Shown here: positions 1-7,703 of the stretch, in pieces | How the letters are laid out: each line of letters begins with the position of its first letter | Numbering within the stretch: position 1 is the stretch's first letter | From: Serratia sp. FDAARGOS_506 | Lineage (GTDB): Bacteria > Pseudomonadota > Gammaproteobacteria > Enterobacterales > Enterobacteriaceae | Direction of reading: 5' to 3' | Assembly: GCF_003812745.1 (NCBI RefSeq) | Contig: NZ_CP033831.1 | Location: 2,852,001-2,916,000, forward strand | DNA: 64,000 nucleotides | The notes under the pieces: generated by a model | Databases searched by the model: none | The model's input: the letters and a program-made list of their open reading frames with translations, nothing else | Told to the model about the DNA's origin: nothing | Translations under genes and position numbers: made by a program

Positions 1-590
1 TGTTGCCGCTGATCGACGAGTTTTATCGGCAGCATCACCATACCCGGCTGCGTTTCAGCCACGAGGTGCTGGCCGGTTCCTGGGAATCGCTGGTTTACGG
101 TTGTGCCGACATTATCATCGGCGCCATCTGCGAGCCGCCGTCCCGGGTGGGCTATGCGTTCAGCCGGCTGGGGCAGCTGGATTACGTGTTCGCCGTCGCG
201 CCGCAGCATCCGTTGGCGGCGCTGCCGGAACCGTTGCCGAAGGACGAAATCCGTCAGCACCGGGCGGTGGTGGTGCGCGACACCTCGCGGGTCAACGCGC
301 CGCAGAGCCTGAATCTGCTGGAAGAGCAGGATACGCTGACGGTCTTCGGCTTCGACGCCAAGCTGCAGGCGCAATTGGTCGGGTTGGGCTGCGGCTATCT
401 GCCGCGTTCTCTGGCGGAACCTTACCTGAACAGCGGTGAACTGGTGGCGAAACGCGTTGAATCTGAGCGCTGCAGCGACGTTGCCTATTTCGGCTGGCGG
501 GAAAGCGCCAGCGGTCTGGCGGCCAAGTGGTGGCGCGAGCGGCTGCAGCGTTATGCGGACGACGGTGAGGCTTACCCGGCGGCGCAGTGA
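1..590 (+). CDS. LysR-family transcriptional regulator, C-terminal part (5' truncated by window edge)
   Basis: The reading frame is already open at the window edge and runs to a TGA at 588-590, so the start and the N-terminal helix-turn-helix lie outside. The visible ~195 residues look like a LysR effector-binding domain: a segment proposing a binding pocket (DIIIGAICEPP), the domain-linking strands (YVFAVAPQHPLA) and a late GLGCGYLPRSLAEPYL motif typical of the family. Such proteins bind DNA as tetramers and respond to a small molecule. The target gene cannot be told, because the divergent neighbour is outside the window. Family assignment is fairly sure; effector and target are unknown. Confidence 0.85.
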   Translation, partial: LPLIDEFYRQHHHTRLRFSHEVLAGSWESLVYGCADIIIGAICEPPSRVGYAFSRLGQLDYVFAVAPQHPLAALPEPLPKDEIRQHRAVVVRDTSRVNAPQSLNLLEEQDTLTVFGFDAKLQAQLVGLGCGYLPRSLAEPYLNSGELVAKRVESERCSDVAYFGWRESASGLAAKWWRERLQRYADDGEAYPAAQ

Positions 591-632
591 GGGCCGCACG
601 ATAAAGATAAATCCCCAATAAGGACATAGGGA

Positions 633-1001
633 ATGAAAAAAACACTAAGCCTGTTGGCGTTGTTGCTGCTGAGCGGCTGCGGCGCCGGGCGTCAGGCCGG
701 CATCCCGTTGCCGGAGCCGCAGGCCGAGTCGCAGGCCACGGTACCGCTCAGCTATCCGGTTCGGGTGCATAACGCGGTGAGCCGCGAGCTGCGTTTGCCT
801 GAACACGCGCGCGGCCAACGCTGCACCATCAGCATTCGGCTGCGGCCGGATGGCAAGCTGGCGAGCAGCAAGGTAGTAAGAGGCGACGCGCCCCTGTGCG
901 CAGCGGCGAGCGCGGCTGTGCAGCACGCGCAGTTTCCACCGATGGCCACCGCCACCGAGTACGCGCTGTTCAACGCCGTGGTGCTCGATTTCGTTCCTTG
1001 A
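633..1001 (+). CDS. Small lipoprotein carrying a TolA C-terminal-like domain
   Basis: 122 residues. The N-terminus is a lipoprotein signal (MKKTLSLLALLLLSGC, lipobox LSGC, Cys at about 16), so the mature protein should be lipid-anchored. The remainder (about residues 40-122) resembles domain III of TolA: a conserved Cys in GQRCTISIRLRPDGKL, a second Cys in DAPLCAAASAAVQ, and a closing FNAVVLDFVP like the LDF-P end of TolA. In TolA this domain contacts TolB, Pal, colicins and phage g3p. Here it is detached from the membrane helix and long stalk of TolA. A ribosome site (AAGGA) lies upstream. The relationship is by motif only; function is inferred to be envelope-related. Confidence 0.7.
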   Translation: MKKTLSLLALLLLSGCGAGRQAGIPLPEPQAESQATVPLSYPVRVHNAVSRELRLPEHARGQRCTISIRLRPDGKLASSKVVRGDAPLCAAASAAVQHAQFPPMATATEYALFNAVVLDFVP

Positions 1002-1032
1002 TGGGATATCACGGACGGGCCCCCGGCGCGGT

Positions 1033-1242
1033 TAATGCTTGTCAGTTAGCGTTTTTATGAAGTACTCGTGTTGTTTTCGGTCGATAAATGAGAGGTGCAT
1101 CATGAGACTCCTGCACCTCGACCGAGCCAGGGGCCGTTCATGTTGGCCACAGAGAAATGCGGATATTTACGGCAATTCAGACTACACGAAACACAAAAAG
1201 ATGGGATAAAAAATGCCAGTCAGGTTTAACTGACTGATATTA
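1033..1242. mobile_element. MITE-like element, copy 1 (IS4-type ends, about 210 bp)
   Basis: This stretch in the 379-base gap between the lipoprotein and the desaturase is clearly related to 45959-46193. Shared blocks are TAATGCTTGTCAGTTAGCG at the left, TTTTCGGTCGATAAA, CTCGACCGAGCCAGGGGCCG, ACGAAACACA and AGATGGGATAAAAAATGCC at the right. The ends are inverted (TAATGC / ATATTA), the right end being degraded from the GCATTA of copy 2. There is an internal stem (CGGTCGA at 1078-1084 with TCGACCG at 1118-1124, and GAGGTGCA with TGCACCTC inside it). No coding capacity. The rest of the gap (1243-1380) shows no other feature. Confidence 0.8.
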
Positions 1243-1380
1243 CCGCCTCCGCGGCCCGTTTTTTCGCTTTTACGCGTACGCAACCCGCTGAATTTTCACT
1301 TAGCTTTGCCATTTTCGTTATTTTGAACGCCGCTACGGCTCACGGATACTGGGAGAAAATCTCTCACCGCGAGCCGCAGC

Positions 1381-2412
1381 ATGTCCCACGCCCACTATTT
1401 GCATCCCGAACAGCGCGAACGAATCAGGCAGCTTTATCGGCGCCGGCATTGGCGGCTGGAATTGCCCACCTGGGGGATCATGGCGGCGGTGTACGGCGGC
1501 TGGTTCGCCGTGGCGCTGGGGTGGCAAACACTGGGCCCGTGGCTTGGCGCGCCGCTGTTGATTCTCCTGACCACCTGGTACATGTCGTTGCAACACGAGC
1601 TGATCCACGGCCATCCGACGCGCTGGCCGCGCGTCAATCAGCTGTTCGGCCTATTGCCGCTGGCGGTGTGGTATCCCTACGGGTTGTATCGCGATTCGCA
1701 TCTGCGCCATCACCGCAACGACCACCTGACCGATCCGCACGAAGATCCCGAAAGTTATTACTTCAGCGCCGCGCAGTGGCGGCGCTATCCCCGCCTGCTG
1801 CCGCTGCTGGCCGCCGTGCGCAATATGCTGATCGGCCGGGTGCTCCTCGGCCCGGCGCTGGATATCGCCGCGACCCTGGCCGGGGCGGTGAAAGCGCTTG
1901 CCTCTGGGGAGTGGCGCACCTGGGGGATGTGGGGAGTGCACCTGTCGCTGCTGGCGATGTTGCTGAACTGGCTGCAGGCGCAGGGTATCGGCGCGGCGTT
2001 TTACCTGCTGGCCATCAGCTACCCGGCGCTGGCGCTGACCAAGGTAAGATCGTTTTTTGAGCATCGCGCCGTGGACGCACCGCAGGCACGTTCTATTATT
2101 AATGAGGCGGGCTGGCCGTGGCGGCTGCTGTTTCTCAATCTGAACTACCATTTAGTGCATCACGATCTGCCCGGCCTGCCCTGGTATGGTTTGCGCGAAG
2201 TCTATCTGGCGGAGCGCGAGGCGTATCAGCGGCGCAGCCAGGGGTTTGTCGCGCAAGGCTACGGCGAGTGGCTGCGCGATTACGCTCTGACGCCGCTCGA
2301 CGTCGGTGTGCATCCGTTGCGCGCCGGTGAACCGCAGAGGGAAGGCGATGCCCTGCCAGCGGAAAAATTTATTGCGCGCTGGAAGCGCGTTTCTCAGGAT
2401 TTTCCAACCTAA
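1381..2412 (+). CDS. Fatty acid desaturase family protein
   Basis: 343 residues with the three histidine boxes of membrane di-iron desaturases: HELIHGH at 72-78, HLRHH at 107-111 and HLVHH at 257-261. Hydrophobic segments around 30-70, 85-100 and 170-215 fit a four-helix membrane protein with the boxes on the cytoplasmic face. The family uses oxygen and electrons from a reductase or ferredoxin to insert double bonds or hydroxylate lipid chains; the substrate cannot be read from sequence. ATG at 1381 gives a full-length protein, though its ribosome site is weak. The gene sits alone, behind the MITE copy. It is uncommon in E. coli-like relatives, so horizontal gain is possible. Confidence 0.85.
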   Translation: MSHAHYLHPEQRERIRQLYRRRHWRLELPTWGIMAAVYGGWFAVALGWQTLGPWLGAPLLILLTTWYMSLQHELIHGHPTRWPRVNQLFGLLPLAVWYPYGLYRDSHLRHHRNDHLTDPHEDPESYYFSAAQWRRYPRLLPLLAAVRNMLIGRVLLGPALDIAATLAGAVKALASGEWRTWGMWGVHLSLLAMLLNWLQAQGIGAAFYLLAISYPALALTKVRSFFEHRAVDAPQARSIINEAGWPWRLLFLNLNYHLVHHDLPGLPWYGLREVYLAEREAYQRRSQGFVAQGYGEWLRDYALTPLDVGVHPLRAGEPQREGDALPAEKFIARWKRVSQDFPT

Positions 2413-2452
2413 CTGGCCCATGAGCCGGAAAACGTATAACCAGAGGAAAAGT

Positions 2453-3382
2453 ATGGCAATCACCTTATCACGCGGACGTTCCTTTGCCGTTGCGCTGGCC
2501 TTGCTGGCCACCGGCGGTCTGGCGCAGGCGGCCGACTCGGTGCGCGTCGGCTCCAAAATCGATACCGAAGGTTCGCTGCTCGGCAACATCATCGTGCAGG
2601 TGCTGGAAGCCAACGGCATCAAGACCACCAACAAGCTGCAGCTCGGCACCACCAAGGTGCTGCGCGGCGCCATCACGTCCGGCGAGATCGACATCTACCC
2701 GGAATACACCGGCAACGGCGCGTTTTTCTTCTCCGATGAGAAAGATCCGGCGTGGAAGAACGCCCAGGCCGGCTTCGAGAAGGTGAAACAGCTCGACTAC
2801 GACAAAAACAAAATCGTCTGGCTGGACGCGGCGCCGGCCAACAACACCTGGACCATCGCCATTCGTCAGGACGTGGCGGAGGCCAACCACCTGAAGACAC
2901 TGTCGGATCTCGGCAAGTGGATCAACGGCGGCGGCAAATTCAAGCTGGCGGCCTCGGCGGAATTTATCGAGCGGCCGGATGCGCTGCCGGCGTTCCAGAA
3001 CGCCTACGGTTTCAAACTGAATCAGGATCAGCTGCTGTCCCTGGCCGGCGGCGATACGGCGGTGACCATCAAGGCGGCGGCGGAACAGACCTCCGGCGTC
3101 AATGCGGCGATGGCCTACGGCACCGATGGTCCGGTGGCAGCACTGGGCCTGCAGACGCTGGCGGACCCGAAAGGCGTACAGCCGATCTACGCGCCGGCGC
3201 CGATCGTGCGCGAAGCGGCGCTGAAGGCGCACGCCAATCTGCCTGAGCTGCTGAAGCCGGTGTTCGCCTCGCTGGACGGGCCGACGCTGCAAAAACTCAA
3301 CGCGCAGATCGCCGTGGAGGGCCAGGACGCCAAACAGGTGGCGGCCGCTTACCTGAAAGAGAAAGGGTTTGTTAAGGGATAA
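2453..3382 (+). CDS. osmF: Osmoprotectant ABC transporter periplasmic binding protein OsmF/YehZ
   Basis: 309 residues from the ATG at 2453, preceded by AGAGGAAAAG. A signal peptide (ALALLATGGLAQAA, cleavage about residue 24) leads to an OpuAC-like binding domain: VGSKIDTEGSLLGNIIVQVLE, the EIDIYPEYTGNGAFFF motif and an IYAPAPIVR segment are all typical of YehZ. It should capture a betaine-type compatible solute in the periplasm; E. coli YehZ is known to be a low-affinity, stress-linked binder. An in-frame upstream extension to 2306 exists but would overlap the desaturase and lacks a signal, so I rejected it. First gene of the yehZYXW operon. Confidence 0.93.
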   Translation: MAITLSRGRSFAVALALLATGGLAQAADSVRVGSKIDTEGSLLGNIIVQVLEANGIKTTNKLQLGTTKVLRGAITSGEIDIYPEYTGNGAFFFSDEKDPAWKNAQAGFEKVKQLDYDKNKIVWLDAAPANNTWTIAIRQDVAEANHLKTLSDLGKWINGGGKFKLAASAEFIERPDALPAFQNAYGFKLNQDQLLSLAGGDTAVTIKAAAEQTSGVNAAMAYGTDGPVAALGLQTLADPKGVQPIYAPAPIVREAALKAHANLPELLKPVFASLDGPTLQKLNAQIAVEGQDAKQVAAAYLKEKGFVKG

Positions 3383-3392
3383 TGCCGAGGTG

Positions 3393-3417
3393 CCCCCTCT
3401 GTCGTCGGGGGAGGGGG
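3393..3417 (+). other. Hairpin between osmF and yehY (likely mRNA stabiliser or attenuator)
   Basis: CCCCCTC at 3393-3399 pairs perfectly with GAGGGGG at 3411-3417, leaving an 11-nt loop. It lies just after the binding-protein gene and before the permease, where many ABC operons hold a stem-loop that keeps binding-protein mRNA more abundant than permease mRNA. No T tract follows, so it is not a normal terminator. It may also be REP-derived. Confidence 0.5.
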
Positions 3418-3443
3418 TAAACCGAGGGAGCCGGAGCGTTTCT

Positions 3444-4604
3444 TTGACTATCGCCGTAAAACATCGCGTCTTGTTGACGCTGTTCATGCTGTTGCTGCTG
3501 GCCGCTTTCGGCCTGCCATTCCTCAGTTATGCCCCCAATCGTCTGTTGTCGGGCAAAAGCCTCTCCTTGTTCTCCCTGCTGCACGGCCCGGCGCTGTGGC
3601 TGCTGTTGCCGCTGGCGGTGTTGGCGATCCTCAGCCTGTTGCCACCGACGCGGGGTCGGGCGCTGCTGGCGGCGCTGGCCGCCTGCGGGGTGCTGACGCT
3701 GGTCTTCTGGGTCAGCGGGCAGGCCGCCGAGCGCCTGGCGCAGGAGGGATCGCGCCTGGCGCGCACCTCCTGGGGCAGCGGATGTTGGCTGATGATGGCG
3801 CTGAGCCTGCTGATCGCCGCCGACGCCATGGCGCGCATCACCGCGACGCACCTGTGGCGCATGTTGGGCAACGCGCTGATGTTGGTGCCGCCGGCGCTGC
3901 TGCTATTCGGGCATCAGCTCGATCAGCTGTCGCTGCTGAAGGAGTACCACAATCGCCAGGAGGTGTTTGACGCCGCGCTGCTGCAGCACCTGACCATTTT
4001 ATTGACGACGATGGCCCCGGCGCTGGCGATCGGTCTGCCGCTCGGGATGCTGTGTTTTCGCTCAGAGCGCTGGCAACGGCCGATTTTCTCCGTGCTGAAC
4101 ATTATCCAGACCGTGCCGTCCATCGCGCTGTTCGGCCTGCTGATCGCGCCGCTGGCGGGGCTGGCGACGGCGGTGCCATGGCTGGCGGAACATGGCGTCA
4201 GCGGCATCGGCATGGCGCCGGCGATCGTGGCGCTGGTGCTGTATGCGCTGTTGCCGCTGGTGCGCAGTGTGGTGGCCGGGCTGCAAAGCGTACCGGCCGG
4301 GGTGATCGAATCCGCCACCGGCATGGGGCTGACGCGCGGGCAGATCTTCCTGCGCGTGCAGCTGCCGTTGGCGCTGCCGCTGTTCCTGACCGGCGTGCGC
4401 ATCCTGGCGGTGCAAACCGTCGGTATGGCGGTGGTGGCGGCGCTGATCGGTGCCGGCGGCTTTGGCGCCATCGTGTTTCAAGGGCTGCTCAGCAGCGCGC
4501 TGGATCTGGTTTTGCTGGGGGTGATCCCGGTAGTCATGATGGCGGTCATCGTCGATTCGCTGTTTAAATTTTGGGTTTCAATCCTGGACGTATCGCGCCG
4601 ATGA
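3444..4604 (+). CDS. yehY: Osmoprotectant ABC transporter permease YehY
   Basis: Permease with an unusually long N-terminal membrane region (about eight helices in total). The C-terminal half carries the binding-protein-dependent transport fold (NIIQTVPSIALFGLLIAPL; ESATGMGLTRGQIFLRVQLPLALP, the EAA-type loop that meets the ATPase). Similarity to E. coli YehY extends along the whole length, including FLSYAPNRL near the start. I chose the TTG at 3444 after GGGAGCCGGAG, because the longer frame from 3369 begins inside osmF and runs through the hairpin. The start is the uncertain part. It overlaps yehX by ATGA. Confidence 0.9.
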   Translation: MTIAVKHRVLLTLFMLLLLAAFGLPFLSYAPNRLLSGKSLSLFSLLHGPALWLLLPLAVLAILSLLPPTRGRALLAALAACGVLTLVFWVSGQAAERLAQEGSRLARTSWGSGCWLMMALSLLIAADAMARITATHLWRMLGNALMLVPPALLLFGHQLDQLSLLKEYHNRQEVFDAALLQHLTILLTTMAPALAIGLPLGMLCFRSERWQRPIFSVLNIIQTVPSIALFGLLIAPLAGLATAVPWLAEHGVSGIGMAPAIVALVLYALLPLVRSVVAGLQSVPAGVIESATGMGLTRGQIFLRVQLPLALPLFLTGVRILAVQTVGMAVVAALIGAGGFGAIVFQGLLSSALDLVLLGVIPVVMMAVIVDSLFKFWVSILDVSRR

Positions 4605-5536
4605 TTCACTTTGAGCAAGTCAGCAAAATTTTTCAGGGCAAGCCGGCGGTGGACGATCTCACGCTGCACATCGCCGAGGGCGAATTCACCGTGCTGATCG
4701 GCACCTCGGGTTCCGGCAAGTCCACGACATTAAAAATGATCAATCGCCTGATCGAACACGATCGGGGCAAGATTCTCTTTGCCGGCGAAGAGATCCAGTC
4801 ATTCAACCCGCAGGATCTGCGGCGGCGCATGGGCTATGCGATCCAGTCGATCGGTCTGTTCCCGCACTGGACGGTGGAGGAGAACATCGCCACCGTGCCG
4901 CAGCTGCTGAAATGGCCGCGCGCGCGCATTCGCGATCGGGTGACCGAACTGCTGGAGCTGTTGCATCTGGAGCCGGATCTGTTTCGCCGCCGCTACCCGC
5001 ATCAGCTGTCCGGCGGGCAGCAGCAGCGGGTGGGAGTGGCGCGCGCGCTGGCCGCCGATCCCGAGGTGTTGCTGATGGACGAACCGTTCGGTGCGTTGGA
5101 TCCGGTCACCCGTGCGGCGTTGCAGGCGGAGATCGCGCGCATCCATCAGCTCTCCGGCCGCACCATCGTGTTGGTGACGCACGACATTGACGAAGCGCTG
5201 GGCTTGGCGGATCGCCTGGTGCTGCTCGATCAGGGGCGGGTGGTGCAACAGGGCACGCCGCTGGCGCTGCTGACCGCGCCGGCCAACGACTTCGTGCGGG
5301 ATTTCTTCGGGCGTAGCGATCGCGGCATCAAGCTGCTGTCGCTGGGGACGGTGGCGGAGCGGGTGCGGCCCGGTGCCGCCGAGGGCGAGCCGATCGCTGC
5401 CGCCATGAGCCTGCGTGAGGCGCTGTCGGTGTTTGTGGCGCGCGGCAGCGACTGCCTGCCGGTGGTGGATGAACGGGGCGAAACGTTGGGGGTTTTGCAC
5501 TTCAACGATCTGATCGCCGGGCAGGTGCTGTCATGA
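4601..5536 (+). CDS. yehX: Osmoprotectant ABC transporter ATPase YehX
   Basis: 311 residues. Walker [10 protein letters not shown] at 34-42, Q-loop in [11 protein letters not shown], signature LSGGQQQR at about 136-143, Walker B VLLMDEP at about 156-162, and the H-loop VTHDIDEA. The C-terminal ~60 residues ([22 protein letters not shown]) look like a degenerate CBS-type regulatory tail, as in glycine betaine importers, where CBS modules sense ionic strength. The start is the ATG overlapping the yehY stop (ATGA), showing translational coupling. It couples ATP hydrolysis to uptake through YehY and YehW. Confidence 0.94.
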   Translation: MIHFEQVSKIFQGKPAVDDLTLHIAEGEFTVLIGTSGSGKSTTLKMINRLIEHDRGKILFAGEEIQSFNPQDLRRRMGYAIQSIGLFPHWTVEENIATVPQLLKWPRARIRDRVTELLELLHLEPDLFRRRYPHQLSGGQQQRVGVARALAADPEVLLMDEPFGALDPVTRAALQAEIARIHQLSGRTIVLVTHDIDEALGLADRLVLLDQGRVVQQGTPLALLTAPANDFVRDFFGRSDRGIKLLSLGTVAERVRPGAAEGEPIAAAMSLREALSVFVARGSDCLPVVDERGETLGVLHFNDLIAGQVLS

Positions 5537-6306
5537 GCGGGCGCATCTGGCGCCTGCTGCGCGATCCGCTGCCCTGGACGCTGGCGCTGCTGTTGACGCT
5601 GGTGTTCGGCATGGATCATCTGCGCGGCCTGTTCGCCGCCTGGTTCCCCGATCTGGAGCGGCCCATTTATCAGCAGGACAGCTTTATCGCGCTGGTGGGG
5701 GCGCACCTGTCGCTGGTGGCGATCTCCAGCCTGATCGCGGTGGCTCTCGGCGTGGCGGCCGGCGTGGCCGTGACCCGGCGCAGCGGCCGGGAGTTTCGTT
5801 CTCTGGTGGAAACGGTGGTGGCGGTGGGGCAGACCTTTCCGCCGGTGGCGGTGCTGGCGGTGGCGGTGCCGGTGATGGGCTTCAGCGAACAGCCGGCGAT
5901 CATTGCGCTGGTGCTGTACGGTCTGCTGCCGATCCTGCAGGGCACGCTGGCGGGCATCGAGTCGGTGCCGCCGGCCACGCGCGAGATTGCCCGCGGCGTG
6001 GGGATGAGTGCCTGGCAAATTCTGTGGCGGGTCGAATTGCCGCTGGCGGCGCCGGTGATTGTCGCCGGGATCCGCACGTCGGTGATCATCAACATCGGCA
6101 CGGCGGCCATCGCTTCCACCGTCGGCACCAAGACACTCGGCTCGCCGATCATCATCGGCCTGAGCGGCTTTAACACCGCCTATGTGATCCAGGGCGCGGC
6201 GGTGGTGGCGTTGTTGGCTATTATCACCGATATGCTGTTCGAACGTTGGGTGCGTTATCTCACCGCCTGGCGTCAGCAGACGCTGGCGACTACTCCGGCG
6301 GGGTAA
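5533..6306 (+). CDS. yehW: Osmoprotectant ABC transporter permease YehW
   Basis: 257 residues, about five or six membrane helices, with the permease loop [22 protein letters not shown] contacting the ATPase. It overlaps yehX by ATGA and is the shorter of the two permeases, as in E. coli yehZYXW. Heterodimer with YehY is expected. The typical [17 protein letters not shown] stretch near the C-terminus supports the betaine/choline permease subfamily. Confidence 0.93.
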   Translation: MSGRIWRLLRDPLPWTLALLLTLVFGMDHLRGLFAAWFPDLERPIYQQDSFIALVGAHLSLVAISSLIAVALGVAAGVAVTRRSGREFRSLVETVVAVGQTFPPVAVLAVAVPVMGFSEQPAIIALVLYGLLPILQGTLAGIESVPPATREIARGVGMSAWQILWRVELPLAAPVIVAGIRTSVIINIGTAAIASTVGTKTLGSPIIIGLSGFNTAYVIQGAAVVALLAIITDMLFERWVRYLTAWRQQTLATTPAG

Positions 6307-6313
6307 GGAGGAA

Positions 6314-7096
6314 ATGATGCAGGTGTCTCTACCGATGTACGGCGTTGGCCGGGAGCAGGCCGAATCCTTCTGGCAGGTATTGCGCGACAAGCTGCTGCGG
6401 CTGGGGCTGCCGGCGGCGCCGGAGCGGCTCAGCTGGCCGGACGATCTGGCGCAGCACTGGCGGCGCGACGATCTGCTGCTCAGCCAAACCTGCGGTTATC
6501 CGTTGGTCAGCACCTTGCCGCAGGTGCAGCTGATCGGCACCTACCATTACCGGGTTGAAGGGTGCGACGGGCCGAATTACCGCAGCTGGCTGGTAGTACG
6601 CGCCGACGAGCCCGGCGAGCGGCTGGCAGATTTTCGCGGCCGGACGGTGGCCTATAACAGCACCGATTCCCAATCCGGCTACAACGGCCTGCGCGCGCTG
6701 ATCGCGCCGCTGGCGCAGGACGGGAAATTCTTCGGTGCGGCGATTGCCTCCGGCGCGCATTATCAGTCGCTGAAGCTGATCCGCAGCGGGCAGGCGGATA
6801 TCGCCGCCATCGATTCGATCAGCATGGAACTGCTGCGCCGTGCGCAGCCGCAGGCCTTGGAGGGGCTGAAAATCATCGGCCGCACGGCGGCGGTACCCGG
6901 CCTACCGCTGATCACTGCGGCGGGCACGCCGCCGGAACAGGTGGACATCCTGCGCGCCGGCGCCCGGGCGATGTTGGATGAGGCGGTCAGCGACCGCCTG
7001 CTGATCGGCGATTTCAGCCTGGTGCCGCGCTCGGCCTACCAGATTATCACCGTGTTGGAACAGCAGGCCGCCGCGCAGGGCGTGACGGCGCTCTAG
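6314..7096 (+). CDS. PhnD/SsuA-like periplasmic-binding-fold protein without a signal peptide
   Basis: 260 residues beginning seven bases after yehW, with AAGGAGGAA directly before the ATG pair (6314, 6317), so it is probably co-transcribed. The fold resembles PhnD-type phosphate/phosphonate binding proteins: TCGYPLVS, LADFRGRTVAYNSTDSQSGYNGLR and GQADIAAIDSISMELLRR are the usual ligand-pocket landmarks. The N-terminus (MMQVSLPMYGVGREQAESF) is not a signal peptide, so the protein should stay in the cytoplasm. That would rule out a standard uptake role; sensing or binding of the imported solute is possible. The family is known mainly as PhnD-like proteins of unknown function. Confidence 0.8.
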   Translation: MMQVSLPMYGVGREQAESFWQVLRDKLLRLGLPAAPERLSWPDDLAQHWRRDDLLLSQTCGYPLVSTLPQVQLIGTYHYRVEGCDGPNYRSWLVVRADEPGERLADFRGRTVAYNSTDSQSGYNGLRALIAPLAQDGKFFGAAIASGAHYQSLKLIRSGQADIAAIDSISMELLRRAQPQALEGLKIIGRTAAVPGLPLITAAGTPPEQVDILRAGARAMLDEAVSDRLLIGDFSLVPRSAYQIITVLEQQAAAQGVTAL

Positions 7097-7102
7097 CCGC
7101 CG

Positions 7103-7192
7103 TTACAACAGGCCGCCGCCGTCGATGTCGATCACGCTGCCGGTAATGAAACCGTTCTCCATCGCCAGCAGATAACCCGCCGCGATTACCGA
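7103..7192 (-). pseudogene. C-terminal remnant of a short-chain dehydrogenase/reductase
   Basis: Reading leftwards to a TAA at 7103-7105, the frame encodes VIAAGYLLAMENGFITGSV followed by IDIDGGGLL. This is the standard C-terminal end of an SDR enzyme (FITG, then the DGG motif). Only about 29 residues remain; the Rossmann motif and the YxxxK catalytic site are absent. The open frame breaks off where the oppositely oriented LysR remnant begins. It is a non-functional relic. Confidence 0.8.
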
Positions 7193-7436
7193 TGACGGTG
7201 AGGTAGCGCGGCGCTGGGCGCTGGCCGGTCACGGCGTGGTGCGCAAGTCGGCGATCGACGTGGTGGCCGACATTCGCGCCGGGCGGCTGGTGCTGCTGTT
7301 GCCGGAATGGCACAGCGACGCGGTGCCGATCAATCTGGTTTGCCCGCATCGTTCGCAGGTGTCGGAACGCGTCAGGCAGCTGCAGCGCTTTTTACAGCAG
7401 CGCTGCCAGCGTTGGATGGACGATCACTTGGCTTGA
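7188..7436 (+). pseudogene. C-terminal remnant of a LysR-family regulator
   Basis: From about 7188 the + frame reads TDDGEVARRWALAGHGVVRK, the classic conserved segment of LysR effector domains. It then runs through ADIRAGRLVLLLPEW to a TGA at 7434-7436 (SERVRQLQRFLQQRCQRW). The N-terminal DNA-binding half is missing, and upstream sequence belongs to the SDR relic on the other strand. There is no ribosome site. The arrangement is what one internal deletion of a divergent SDR/LysR pair would leave. Confidence 0.8.
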
Positions 7437-7600
7437 AGGGTTTCGGTTTGCGCCGGCGTGGCGGCGGCATCTCCGGCAGGCGCGCTTTCTTCGTGCGGGG
7501 TGGTAGAACGGGTATAGATGTTCAGCCCGGCGAGGAATACGCCGCCCAAAGAACCGAAGGCGCACAGGGCGATGACGATGACGAACGCTTTTTTCAGCAT
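7424..7600 (-). CDS. Small single-pass membrane protein, 58 residues
   Basis: ATG at 7598-7600 (reverse strand) is preceded by a purine-rich ribosome site on that strand (read from 7614 downwards, CTGCGAAATTATCCCT). The frame is open to TGA at 7424-7426. The peptide starts MLKKAFVIVIALCAFGSLGG, continues VFLAGLNIYTRS, and ends in an Ala/Pro/Glu-rich tail (EESAPAGDAAATPAQTETL). This is one membrane helix (about 5-27) with a short polar tail. Codon use (GCC, CTG, ACC) is like its neighbours. Its 3' end overlaps the LysR relic by 13 bases on the opposite strand. I do not recognise a family. Confidence 0.65.
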   Translation of the reverse strand: MLKKAFVIVIALCAFGSLGGVFLAGLNIYTRSTTPHEESAPAGDAAATPAQTETLQAK

Positions 7601-7703
7601 AGGGATAATTTCGCAGGTTGCTTGGAACAGCGGGAATTATAGCCCCTTCGCCGGGTGAAACAAGAATCGTTTTTAATGGCGGCCCACGGACCGCCCTTTG
7701 TGA

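Noticed and set aside
1021-1254. Target-site duplication for MITE copy 1
   Set aside because: The 12 bases on each side match at too few positions; only copy 2 has a clear duplication.
2306-2452. Longer start for osmF
   Set aside because: It would begin inside the desaturase and place the signal peptide 50 residues into the protein.
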